Of a DNA stretch of 64,000 nt, positions 1 to 10,077 are shown piece after piece. A program made the translations under genes and the position numbers. Below the pieces are notes generated by a model that searched no databases, was not told the origin of the DNA, and was given only the letters and a program-made list of their open reading frames with translations. Numbering within the stretch: position 1 is the first letter of the stretch; every line of letters begins with the position of its first letter. Source of the DNA: Sarocladium kiliense (lineage: Eukaryota; Ascomycota; Sordariomycetes; Hypocreales; Sarocladiaceae); the NCBI GenBank assembly GCA_030734395.1, contig JAUZTG010000039.1:434001-498000 (forward strand), written 5' to 3'.

Positions 1-207
1 CTTTTCCGTGCCCGCAACAAGAACTGCTTCCTCCTCTTCCACGATGGTGGCGTTTGCCAGTCTCAGTCTAGGCACCCTAACTTCATCCTGTCCAGGCAGG
101 GTGTTGACACCGGCGCCGGCTATGTCGTTGGTAATGGTAAGTGTGGTTACACTTATAGCGGTAATAGTGACGGCTCAGTGTTCCCTGTTGGTTACTCTCC
201 GCCGTAG
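1..207 (+). CDS. 3' end of an unrecognised gene (partial)
   Basis: Only the last 54 codons lie in the window. Reading frame 1 is open from base 1 to 136. A consensus donor (GTAAGT at 137) and an acceptor ending at 178 define a 42-bp intron. The second exon (179-207) encodes VFPVGYSPP and a TAG stop at 205-207. The visible peptide contains FLLFHDGG and DTGAGYVVGN, has two cysteines and looks like a compact extracellular or enzyme C-terminus. I do not recognise the family. Coding status rests on the open frame and the clean splice that restores it. The antisense frame is also open for part of this stretch but is less convincing. Confidence 0.5.
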   Translation, partial: LFRARNKNCFLLFHDGGVCQSQSRHPNFILSRQGVDTGAGYVVGNGKCGYTYSGNSDGSVFPVGYSPP

Positions 208-522
208 ATGCCTTTCTGGCTTGTTGGAAGAGATAGGGGAGCAATGAGGACATGGGAGGCTGGCAGAAGACTAAATGGCACCGGCGTTCCTTGATGATGA
301 AGTGGAACTCATAATGTTCACCTGTATTTATTTTAATACAATATTTCTACGTCACCTATGCAAACCAGAAAATCTTTCAGATACTGAACTTTGGTGAACA
401 GTTGACTCAGAAAGTCTTCTGCACTTTGTTATCTCTTGCCCACTGCAGTATCGCCTCCGTTTCGCGACAGGACTGCGTGTATGTAGTGGCTAATTAGTTG
501 GTAATATCATCTCTCCGCTCGC
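208..522. other. intergenic, no gene seen
   Basis: Convergent 3' region between the partial left gene and the NACHT-ankyrin gene. It is AT-rich around 310-350. No coding, repeat or RNA signal was found. Confidence 0.6.
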
Positions 523-3311
523 CTAAGAAAGTATTGCCCCTGCTTCCTGTAGCACCTGGATTACCTTCTCATCACCTTTCATTTCCGCATACCAAAGTGC
601 GGTGTGATCTAGCTTATCTACGGCGTTGACGTTCGCCCCAGAACTGATCAAACGCCGCAGAATCGGCACAGTCGCTAAGCGGAGCGCAAGTGCTATATGT
701 TGGTCTGTCCGTACATCAACCAATCCACGCCGCAACATCATGTCAATGATCTTGTCGCGGCCCAGGGAGCAAGCCGCGAGGAACGTGTTAACATGCTCTT
801 CATCCTCACCCATTCGCAGATCAGCACCCAGGTCGACGAGTAATTCAAGCGCCTGTGCAGCATCACGATCTAGCGCACAGTTCACCGGGTAACGGCTTCC
901 GTCATTTTCGCCGTTGGGATCCATTCCCCATTCAACGAGCTGCCGAACTGTCTCACACTGGCCAGCCTCAGCGGCACATTGTAGTGCATTGCCGTACCAA
1001 TTTCTGATTCGCGGATCTGCTCCTCGCTCCAAGAGCAGCTTTGTCACCGTAACGTGTCCTCTGCTGGCAGCTTTGATTAGTGGAGTGGTTCCCATGGTGG
1101 TTTTCTTGTTGACATCAAGATGCTCCAGCAGAGACCTGGTAGATTCTTCGAGGCATTCGAGCGCCGAGTGATGCAGTGGCGTAGTGCTGAGGCATTCCGA
1201 GATAGAATAATAGTCCTCGCGATATCCCTTCATAAAGTATCGGACTTGTGTTGCCGCGGCTGTGGCAGACAGAGACGAATAAAACATCATCAGCTTGCTC
1301 CACACATCAGCATTCTGCTCCACAGGCTTGACGTAGCTGCCCCAGAATGCAGAGCTATAAGAAATGAAGGGATAAGATGCGATGCGAGATTCTATCGCTT
1401 CGTCAGTGTCCAGTGGTCCTGTCTTGAAGTCATCCAGAAGCATATAATCGAGGCAGTCAAATGCTAGCTTCAACTCGAACTGAGGAAAGAGACTTCCCGA
1501 GTTGGAGAGCAGGTATTCTTGTATGGCGTAATGCCCAAGGCGTAGTTGGCCGGTTCGTTCGTCTAGCATCACAAGACCTTGACAACAGTCTAGAATCATC
1601 TTTGCAGTGGGACGATACTTGATGTTGACAGACGTAATGCCCGGTCTCAGCGCCAGGACGTCACAGAGTTCACACGCTCGAAAGACTCTTCTGGCATGTG
1701 CGAGGTGCATTAATGCAGAAAGTGCTAGTCGACTCCGGCTTCCGGGTAATCGCTTTATTCTCTCCAGTGTTTCTTCAAACGCATCAGAGAGGACCTCGGT
1801 GAGCTGCGACAGCTTGTCTTCCATTTCTCCAATCGTCGGCTCGTTCAATACCGTCCGCAATTGTAACACTGGAAGGAGGAACCTAGATAGAGCGCGCTGT
1901 CAGCCACGGCCTTTGATAGTTGCAAGCAATGTTAAACTGTACATTCCGCGTGCACTTTGGGTCAGCCTTTCAGCCAGCTGCTCCATGAACTGGGTATCAG
2001 CGATCTGCTGAATGTTGGCGGCATCGCATTGCTCCAGGACATAAGTTCTTATATCATCTTCCTGCGCCTCGATCTTGAGTTCTGAGAATGAACAGGAGTT
2101 TTGCAGCTGTTCATAAATATGTGGACGACTCGTAACCAGGACTCGACAACTGATGATCTGGCTCAGCGCATCGATCAGTTGTAGAATATATTTAAGATCG
2201 CCGCATTCGTCCAAAGCATCAAACACTAGGTAAACTGTATCAGACGCCTCACAGATCTCTTTCAGGAGCCTCTCGTATTCGAGTATTTGATGGCCTGTTG
2301 GATTTGTGCGGGCTTCATAGAGTTCTTTCACCGACGCGGGAAGCTCAGGAAGCTGTTCAAGAAGTTGTCGGAGGATGGAGGAAATCATCAACAGGGGCGT
2401 CTGCGACTTATGGTCCTGATAGTCGAAATAATAATATGCTAGAGGTGCATTCGGCTTGGTGAAGCCCCGTCTCAGCTCGTCGATTGCCGTGCATCTGCCT
2501 CCTGTCAGCGCATGGTCGAGTTGAAAGATGTTGTGTGTACGTACGCCAGAATCGTCTTCCCAGAGCCCTGAATACCATTGCACCAGAGAACCCTAGTGAC
2601 GGACACACCGTCTCTCCACTCCATGAAGCATTTGTTGCGTAAAAGCCAGCCGCCAGTATTCTTGGTCCGAGAGCGCTGCAAGATCGAATGCCGTGCATCA
2701 TGCTTTGTTGTTGAAATCCAGTCCAATACTCGCTTGCGGGCTTTCACCGCGGCACCATCTTGGAGCACCTTGGTCTGCTCTTGTACAGCACCAAATAACT
2801 CTTCCGTCCTTGATTGCAGCTGCTGAGTAGCCTTAAATTGCTCTAACTGGTTGGCAAGCACCGCCAGCACATCATCGGATGTCTGCGATAAGAGGCGGCA
2901 ACCGTCAATCGAGAGGGCAAACTGGATCCAGGTCGAAAAGTTCCTAAGCTCTCCGACAGTCTTTTGGTGCTCCTTTTCGGTGAATGGCCACAAGAGCTTG
3001 CCAAGCTTCTTGCTGGATTCTTTCCCAAGCTTTCTGAAGAGCTCCTGGAGCTTCACCTCGATAGCAGCAGAACACGAGAGCAGGACTGACGTCTGGTCGA
3101 ATTTGATATCGGAACCGGTGACTGAATCAGTAAGTAGCAAATCTCCAAGCTTCTGAATGGCGCTTTGGAGAACTTCAAGCTCCAGTACCAAGGAATTCAT
3201 CCTCTCCTTAGCGTCGGCGACTGCGATCACATACTGTCGAGCAGTGGTGATGACCTGGGCGATGAGCGGCAGCACACCAACAATGCCAAAGGATATTGAC
3301 AGAGGATCCAT
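523..3311 (-). CDS. NACHT-ankyrin STAND protein (fungal NLR-like)
   Basis: 892 aa in three exons: 3311-2545, 2494-1943, 1882-523 (introns of 50 and 60 bp). The N-terminus starts MDPLSISFGIVGV, typical of the Helo-like N-terminal domain of fungal STAND proteins. The Walker A motif GIQGSGKT lies at about residues 247-254, just before intron 1. A Walker B-like VYLVFDALDECGD follows near 342. Ankyrin repeats fill about residues 670-890, for example GTTPLIKAASRGH and LLLERGAD. Intron 2 restores ARGMFLLPVLQL, a junction usual in this family, so the gene looks intact. Fungal proteins of this architecture are linked to non-self recognition and regulated cell death; the ligand here is unknown. It is convergent with the partial left gene. 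Confidence 0.9.
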
Positions 3312-4800
3312 CTCTGCTCTGCTAAACGATGCGTACTCGATGTATAATCGACTGACAAGACTATGGAGTCACACCCTGAGATGTCCGAAGTTCAAGATAC
3401 ACTGATCGGTAGAACTCAGACAATATTTGCTGACATGCATTGAGGGGTAGAATCAGCCCTGGCGAGGCTAATTCGAGGTCGCGGCGGCACAACCCACTTC
3501 AACTGCTGCACACCAACATTAACGTCGACCAATCTGGTGCCACAAGCAAACAAGCTACATACTCTCATCGAATTTGCATTGAAGTGTGACTACGCGTATA
3601 AAAGCCCCTAGACGGCTCTTGATCGCGATGCATTGATTCGCATGCATGGTAAGGATCGTGTATTCGAGTCGCCTACGGTAAAGTCAGCTCGACGTGCTAA
3701 TGCTATTAACCCAGGATGAATTGGACGATTAGAAGACGTCGCTGAACCTCGCAGGTTCCTTCTTGTCGCCCAGATCAGTCCTACCCGGCGGAGTCTTTCA
3801 TTTCGTAGCCGTAGCTTATAGTATAGAGCCATTTGCGGGAGGCAGTCAGGAAGCGGACCGAGGAAATGAAGCAGCACGGCAGAGGTTGACACTCTTCATC
3901 AATATTCGTGTTAACCTCACCTTGTTAAAATTTTCTTAGTTGGTTTCCATTACTACTGAAGATGCAACATGGACAGAATTATTAAGTAATAAGATCCTCC
4001 TGTTAACATTTCTTACAATGCCAGACCGTAAAGAGCAAACATAAGATCACATGAGCGAGGGCAAACAGGGCGGCACAGGCTACAGGTGCCTTGTTGGCAA
4101 CAGAAGTTGGGAGCAAAAAGATGCTCCGAGCCAACAGACATAAGTAGGCAACCATCGCACGCCCTCTTACATTCATCTTTCTGAATCTCCCATTTGCTTT
4201 ACTTTGCCACAGTAAGGTTGCTCGCCTGACCACCACCACCACCACCACCACCGAACCATTATCTGCGAGAGTCACAATGCCTGTGTCTTTGTCCCGCGAC
4301 CTCGATTCACAGCTTACATCGACAGGATTAGTAATCAGAAGTCACGCACTTCGGTGAAAGCCATATATCGGCGCTTGATCGTTGCTATATAGATATCAGA
4401 GGCGCAAATGTAGAAAGCCGCCTGTTGGGCGTCCATGGTGCGTGAGCGCTGATGTTAGTCGTGCAAAAGTCGCAGTCGTAAAAAAATTGGGAAAGCTGTG
4501 ACGGGTTCGAAGCAGCCGTGGACTCGGCGAAACTCACTACGTTTGTCCTTTGCTCAATCACTCCTCTCGTGGCATCGGCGACATTATCTTACCCGTCGCC
4601 GAGTAAGCAGGATGCATGGGTTTGCCTCGATGTCTCCGCCATACGAAAATTCTCACCTTATCCTGACCACCGACACGTCACTCACCGCCTCAACCCAACG
4701 ATCGCCTGACGAGGACTGACGGATCGGCTGTTTAAGCGACCTCTCCTCGTCTTGAAGACTGAGCAGCCGCAGCCATTCTCCGCCGTACGAAACATTCGAC
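3312..4800. other. intergenic region upstream of NLR and esterase genes
   Basis: 1.5 kb holding the divergent promoters. A TATAAAAG string lies near 3597-3604 on the plus strand without an obvious gene behind it. An (ACC)8 microsatellite occupies 4229-4252. Short frames here lack supporting motifs. Confidence 0.55.
4229..4252 (+). repeat. (ACC)8 microsatellite
   Basis: Eight uninterrupted ACC triplets. On the minus strand they read as a valine run inside an unsupported frame. Confidence 0.95.
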
Positions 4801-5823
4801 ATGTTCCAAAATAGAGCTGCAGTGGAGGAAGGGCGGGTGCCTGTGTTACCCAAGGAGCGGGAGCCGCTTTTGCTTCGCATTGGATGCTGTCTGAGACTCT
4901 GGATGATGAAGACAATTGCTCCTCTCCTCTTCTTTTACCAAAGGCTGGTTCAGCCTCTCCCTCCAAGCGCGAAACCAACACTCGTGAAGCGATACCCATC
5001 TCGTCCAGGACTGCAGACAAGGGTCTTCTTCCCTCCAACTTACAAGACAGGCCAGCTGCTTCCTCTGTTCTTAAGCATTCATAGCGGTGGATTTGCACTG
5101 CTGGATCCTGAGACCGATGATGAGTGGTGCAGCATGTGGGCGAGCCGCACCGGCATGTTGGTCGTGTCTTTGGACTATTCCAAGGCACCACTCAACCCGT
5201 TCCCTGTTCCTGTATACGACGTTGCTGCTCTCGCTGGAAGCGTTCTCAAAGATACCAGCCTGCCTATTGACATGAACCGTGTGGCAATCGGTGGGTTCAG
5301 CTCTGGTGCCAATTTGGCCCTGACTGCTTCCCAGCTCCCCGAGTTGAAGGGGATCGTGAAGGCTGCGCTTGCGTTCTGCCCTCCAGTCGACTTTGGCCAC
5401 GATCCTGACGAGAAGTTAAGGAGGCGTCCTTACAAGGCTGGTCCAAGGGAATCACTGGAATCATCATCATGGGCTTTTGACTGGGGGTACGTGCCTGCCG
5501 GACAAGATCGCCATGATCCGCTGTTGAGCCCATACTGGGCCAAGAGAAGCGATCTTCCCCAGTGGATTTGCATGGTTGGAGCCGAATACGACTTGCTGCG
5601 TTTCGAAGCCCAGGTGATGATGTGCGAGCTTGCTGACCTGGATCAGATCCAGGAGGATGACTTGGAAAAAGATACCTACAAATGGATCCTAGCACGGAAT
5701 TGCACTCACATGTTCACGCATCACTGGGGCCAGTCACCAGAGAAAAAGAAGAAGAGGGAGGCTAAGGCAGAGCCAATACATGTGGAAGCGGCCAAATGGT
5801 TGTCAAGGGCGTTGGAAGGATAG
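4801..5823 (+). CDS. alpha/beta hydrolase, HSL-type esterase/lipase
   Basis: 340 aa, single exon, ATG at 4801 and TAG at 5821. The oxyanion-hole motif appears as HSGGF (HGG-type, about residue 94). The nucleophile elbow is GGFSSGAN, with Ser near residue 170. The likely acid is in AEYDLL and the base is His in NCTHMF near the C-terminus, so a full triad can be assigned. The N-terminal 40 residues include a hydrophobic stretch (MKTIAPLLFFYQ) that may associate with membrane. This matches alpha/beta-hydrolase fold-3 esterases of the hormone-sensitive-lipase group, which hydrolyse short or medium acyl esters. The substrate cannot be read from the sequence. It is convergent with the membrane protein downstream. 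Confidence 0.85.
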   Translation: MFQNRAAVEEGRVPVLPKEREPLLLRIGCCLRLWMMKTIAPLLFFYQRLVQPLPPSAKPTLVKRYPSRPGLQTRVFFPPTYKTGQLLPLFLSIHSGGFALLDPETDDEWCSMWASRTGMLVVSLDYSKAPLNPFPVPVYDVAALAGSVLKDTSLPIDMNRVAIGGFSSGANLALTASQLPELKGIVKAALAFCPPVDFGHDPDEKLRRRPYKAGPRESLESSSWAFDWGYVPAGQDRHDPLLSPYWAKRSDLPQWICMVGAEYDLLRFEAQVMMCELADLDQIQEDDLEKDTYKWILARNCTHMFTHHWGQSPEKKKKREAKAEPIHVEAAKWLSRALEG

Positions 5824-5954
5824 GAACAACATGTTTCTGTGCTTGACCAGGAGCATTGCTTATGTGATGCGGGTTAATACGGGTATGTCCCAACTTTCAT
5901 GAAGAGAACGTATAGACATGTAAGCAATAGATAGCAGTGCGGTCTCCAGATCTT

Positions 5955-7207
5955 CTAGCCAAGCAGCAGTGCCTCTAGCTGCATGTTCCAGACATTCTCG
6001 GCGTACTTGCCAACAACCGCAAACGAGCCTGCCAGTATAGCAAAGAACACAGGCTTGGACCAGCCCCAGAAGAACTCGAAGTACTTGGTGTAGAGATTGA
6101 TCCCGAGAAACGTCAATCCAAACCCTTTCGTAGTCGAGTCGTCATAGCGCAAGCCATGCCAGATGCTGACTCCCGCAGCGACGGAAAAAACGACAGACCA
6201 TAAGAACATGCGCAATTTCCGCGATGACAACACCCTGCCTGAGCTGTCCTCGAAGAAATCGTCGTAGCCCCAAACAGACAGGATCCAGAGAGACACGAAG
6301 GAGTACAGTAACCCCCAGGTTCGGGTTGTTGACCATAACGGCTCCGTTGCGGCATATAAGCTCATGACACGGGACACACCCAAGAGGAAAGATCCGAATC
6401 CGATGAAGAGGAATGGTGACTCCATGTCAATCCAGTAGCCGCCTCCGCTATGATTCAAGTAATTAGCAGCTGACCTCCAGTATGAACCTGGGCCTGAGGT
6501 CTGGAAACAACTTACAAGTAGCCACCGGAGCCTCCGACACACGAGCTGAAGACCATGATGGCGCAGGTCCAGATCAAGTTGGATTTGGACAGAAAACCGA
6601 CCGTCGCATACACTACCGACAACCCAAATGTGACCGACCAGATCGCGTTTCTCGTGAGCCGACGCCGCTCCTGGTATTCTTGCTTCCTCCTCTCGCGAGA
6701 TGCCTCATCGTCCTCAGCCTCGGATTTGGGCTGGGGCACGCTCGTGTTTCTTCTCTCGATATCGCTAGCATGCCAAGTCTCCAGCTGCTCAACAACCTGC
6801 AGAGCAGCTAATGCGAAGAAAAGTGCACCGATAGCATGAATCCCCTCATTCGCGTACTTTTGCTTCGGCAGCTTCTGTGTCCGATCATACGCGAACACAT
6901 GGATGCCGACAGCGATAAGACCCGTGACCGCACCGCGCAAAGCTGCTGGCAAGGCGACAATGCGACGGTAGATGCGGATGAAGCTGGCTTCAAGAACGAC
7001 ACTGCTGACGGCAATCACTAGACAGATAACAGCGAGGCGCAAGGTGTATTTGGCAAACTTCTCCCAGTCAAATGTTCGAATCGCGATAGTGTCGGCAAGC
7101 TGTGTCGCTTGGCTCTCGGACAGCACTTCTGACTCTAGCCAGTGCTGAATCGCCGACTGAACCACCTCAGCATGGCGAGCGCCGAGCTCGAGTGTCTTCT
7201 TTGCCAT
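5955..7207 (-). CDS. polytopic membrane protein, DUF2157-like N-terminus
   Basis: 394 aa in two exons: 7207-6516 and 6447-5955, with a 68-bp intron (donor GTAAGT). ATG at 7205-7207. The cytosolic N-terminus (HWLESEVLSESQATQLADTI, about residues 22-41) resembles the short helical head of DUF2157-type membrane proteins. Several hydrophobic segments follow, for example LAVICLVIAVSSVVLEASF and GAVTGLIAVGIHVFAY. A charged loop rich in Glu and Arg (about 150-185) separates them from the second half, which has at least four more segments. Function is unknown in fungi. The family link is by resemblance only. Confidence 0.75.
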
Positions 7208-7605
7208 CAGTTCAGTCGGGTTTGCAATCCTGTTGGCATTAAAGGGACCACCTTTGCAAGGGAAAGGGAGCAGGAGGATGTTGGAAGCAGGACGTCATCT
7301 TTTAACTGAAATGTTGGCTGCGGCTGAACCTTAGGGGTGAGGGAGCCGATGATGGGGCGCCACTTAGGCTCCCACCGAGGCAGATTGGCCCTAGAAATAG
7401 CGAGCATTCACCTTCGTTCACATGCAGCAACACGACTGCGTCTGTGGTCTCGTGGATATAAGTACTAATTGAAAAGTTTATGCTCATGTTGCAGGAGTTT
7501 CTCAGTCGTTCAGAATTTCAAGGAGACCCAATATGTCGTTGCTTCACGTCGTTGTGATAGCTGACGTTCGACCGACGATTAGTTTCCGTGCGTTTGAACA
7601 GATCC
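7208..7605. other. intergenic, no gene seen
   Basis: Promoter of the membrane protein and 3' flank of the M20 peptidase gene. No repeat or RNA signal was found. Confidence 0.55.
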
Positions 7606-9372
7606 TCAGAGCTCGTCCTTCCCGTCCGAGGGAAGGCCTTTGGAAGCCTCATCGATCATGTCCTTCCATTCAGCCCACATGGCCTTTGCATAGGTTTCGT
7701 TCTTCAGGACCTCCAGACCAGTCAAGGCAAGGATCTTGGCTGTCGCGATCGCTTGATCATGAGCGAAATCCTGTCATAACAAGTCAGCTGGATCTGCATC
7801 GCCTCTCGAATTTCGGAGTCTTTTCTTAACTTACAGTTCCAGCAGTCTCACGGAAGCCAGCGTTGTGAACCGGAGCAGTGCCGCCAATGGGGAAACCCTG
7901 AATGATGATTAGTCCAGGATGCCTTCGCAGCAACAGCCGGAGTCTATGTGCGGGAAATAGACATGGGAAGGTCTCAAGCTTCTAAAACTTACCACTTGGA
8001 TCGCAGGCACGAACCAGGATACGTTGCCCTAAGATAAGCTTATTAACACGCGTCCTGAAGAGAAACATTGGGGGTAAGCTTACCTGGTCAGACGAAGCAG
8101 CTGCCTGAGGGTTCTCTCTAGACTTCTCAGGGGAGGTAATCGTGAAGTTAGCGGTATCCGGATCGTCGGACGGGTCGAAGTATTTCATCTGATGCTTATA
8201 GAAGCTATCGGCAAGCTGGAAGCTGGGGAGCTGGTCCCAGTAGTCTTGGAACTCGTTGACCTCGACCGAAGTGTTTGTCGCCATAGTCGATGCGTTGAAG
8301 ATGTTCATCACACGTTCCAAGACAACTGCGGATCGTGATCTGGAGCCTTTCCGTTAGTCAACTCTCCCAGGATTTGAAGTATAATAACCTACCTAAGATT
8401 CGCCCTCACTCCCCACTGACTCTCAATCAAGTCAGGGATGATGTTGGCAACGGTCCAACCCTTAGTAACGATGTAGTGAATCCTATCGGTGGGCTGAAGT
8501 TGTTGGCGGTAGAGAGCAGCCATGGCATAGGCAGAGACGAATCCGTCCAGCGCGTTTGAACCCTCCCAAGGAGCAGCAGCAGCATGAGAAGCGACTGCTC
8601 AAATAGTCAGTCTCATACGAAGGTTATGAAGACTCTGGATGCAAGCCTACCTCCTTTCCAAGTCACATTAGCCCTCCAAGAGGCCAGAGTCCGGCCCCAG
8701 GCCGCATAGCCATTATTACCAGGGTGCGCCATCAAGCTGCAATCGACATCATCGTACGCGCCCGCATCAAGCATCTTGACCTTGCCGCCACCACCTTCCT
8801 CGGCAGGGGTTCCTAGCACGCTGTCGCACTCTGTCAGTCATAGATGATTGACACAGATGAGAGACGGCTGATCGCTTACACAACAGTTCCCTTAAGGCCC
8901 TGATTCTCGAGAGCTTCCTTCACACCAATGGCAGCAGCCACACCAACGGTGGCGATCAGGTTGTGGCCGCAAGCATGGCCCAGACCCGGAAGAGCATCGT
9001 ACTCGGAGTTGAACGAGACAACACGGCCTTCACCGTTGGAGAACTCAGCACGGAAGGCTGTGCTCAGGTTATATGCCTTGCGGGTGACGTTGAAGCCTTG
9101 ATCTTCGAGGAAGTCTGTGAGGACCTTGTGGGCGTGGACTTCCTGGTAGCCGATCTCCGGGTTCTCCCAGATCTGTACAAGTTATGAGTAACGAAAGATC
9201 TACATAGTGTGGGCTGCGATGTCCGGCGTACCTCCTTGTTCAATTCCTTCAACCCTTTGTTCTGACTGTCAATAGCATCGAAGACATCTTCGGCAAGATC
9301 TGCAGCGAGGGCGACGCGAGTCGCGAAGCCCAGACCGAGCGCGATGAGGTTATTGAGAGTTGAACCACGCAT
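7606..9372 (-). CDS. M20-family metallopeptidase/amidohydrolase with C-terminal KDEL
   Basis: 441 aa in eight exons: 9372-9232, 9172-8880, 8820-8651, 8594-8393, 8339-8084, 8028-7993 (only 36 nt), 7897-7835, 7770-7606. All junctions use GT/AG and the total is in frame. The zinc-site region reads NSEYDALPGLGHACGHN, followed by GTPAEEGGGG, which carries the catalytic acid. The dimer domain includes SHAAAAPWEG. This matches the PM20D2/aminoacylase-1-like branch of peptidase M20, which cleaves dipeptides or N-acyl amino acids. The N-terminus (LNNLIALGLGFATRVALA) looks like a signal peptide. The protein has about eight N-glycosylation sequons and ends in KDEL. I infer an ER-lumen enzyme. An upstream in-frame ATG at 9402 is possible but weakens the signal peptide. 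Confidence 0.88.
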
Positions 9373-10077
9373 AATGTCTGGGATTTGAACTACACGATGC
9401 AATTACAACGGAAGGTCAAGCATAGTTCTTGCTTCAGGTTTCATACATATACATTCGCTGGGCCATCGACCCAACGCTGTCTACCCCTCAACAGCCGTGC
9501 CGATCCTCAAATGCCGTCCCTGTCTGCGTCCCTGTCTGCGTCCCTGTCTGCGTGTTTAGTCTAGCCTCATCATCACCCCTCACGATCCGTGGCCGAGTAC
9601 ATATCCGCTCCTTGATATCGACGTTCCGATATCGTATCACGAGCGCCTTCCAGGCCATGGTTCAAGATAACCGGATAGAACCCCGGACTCATTGGTGAAC
9701 TTAGGAACCACAACCCCACAATCGCTGGGGTCACTACCGAGTACCAATCCATTGAACCCATCCGCTAGGATTGAACAAGAAGGTCAAGGTTCGGCACGCG
9801 AATTAGCTGTTACGTCGAATCCGCTCTCGGGGTGGTAACGGACGAGTCGCACAGGGGATGATGTCACAACGGTCGCTTGAGCTCGCTTCCGCCTGCTTCC
9901 CGTCGTTGGCATGGGGAAAACGCGGTGATGGCGTGGGCAATAAACATTTAAGCTTACACTCTCTAGTGAGTAGGACCGGTAATGTCTTCGTTTGTGAATC
10001 GAAGCCCCTGTTAATAGTGCTGGAACTTCGTGAACTTTAAACCTCTTCTTGCATTGACACTGTCTTCTATCTACTAT
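9373..10077. other. intergenic with short 12-bp repeat
   Basis: Promoter of the M20 gene and 3' flank of the M14 gene. Apart from the 12-bp triplet repeat at 9517-9552 nothing was recognised. Confidence 0.55.
9517..9552 (+). repeat. three tandem copies of a 12-bp unit
   Basis: Unit TCCCTGTCTGCG, three perfect copies, about 145 bp upstream of the M20 start codon. Confidence 0.95.

Noticed and set aside
4003..4275. 90-aa minus-strand frame with a valine run
   Set aside because: The valines come from the (ACC)8 microsatellite; no domain and no upstream support.
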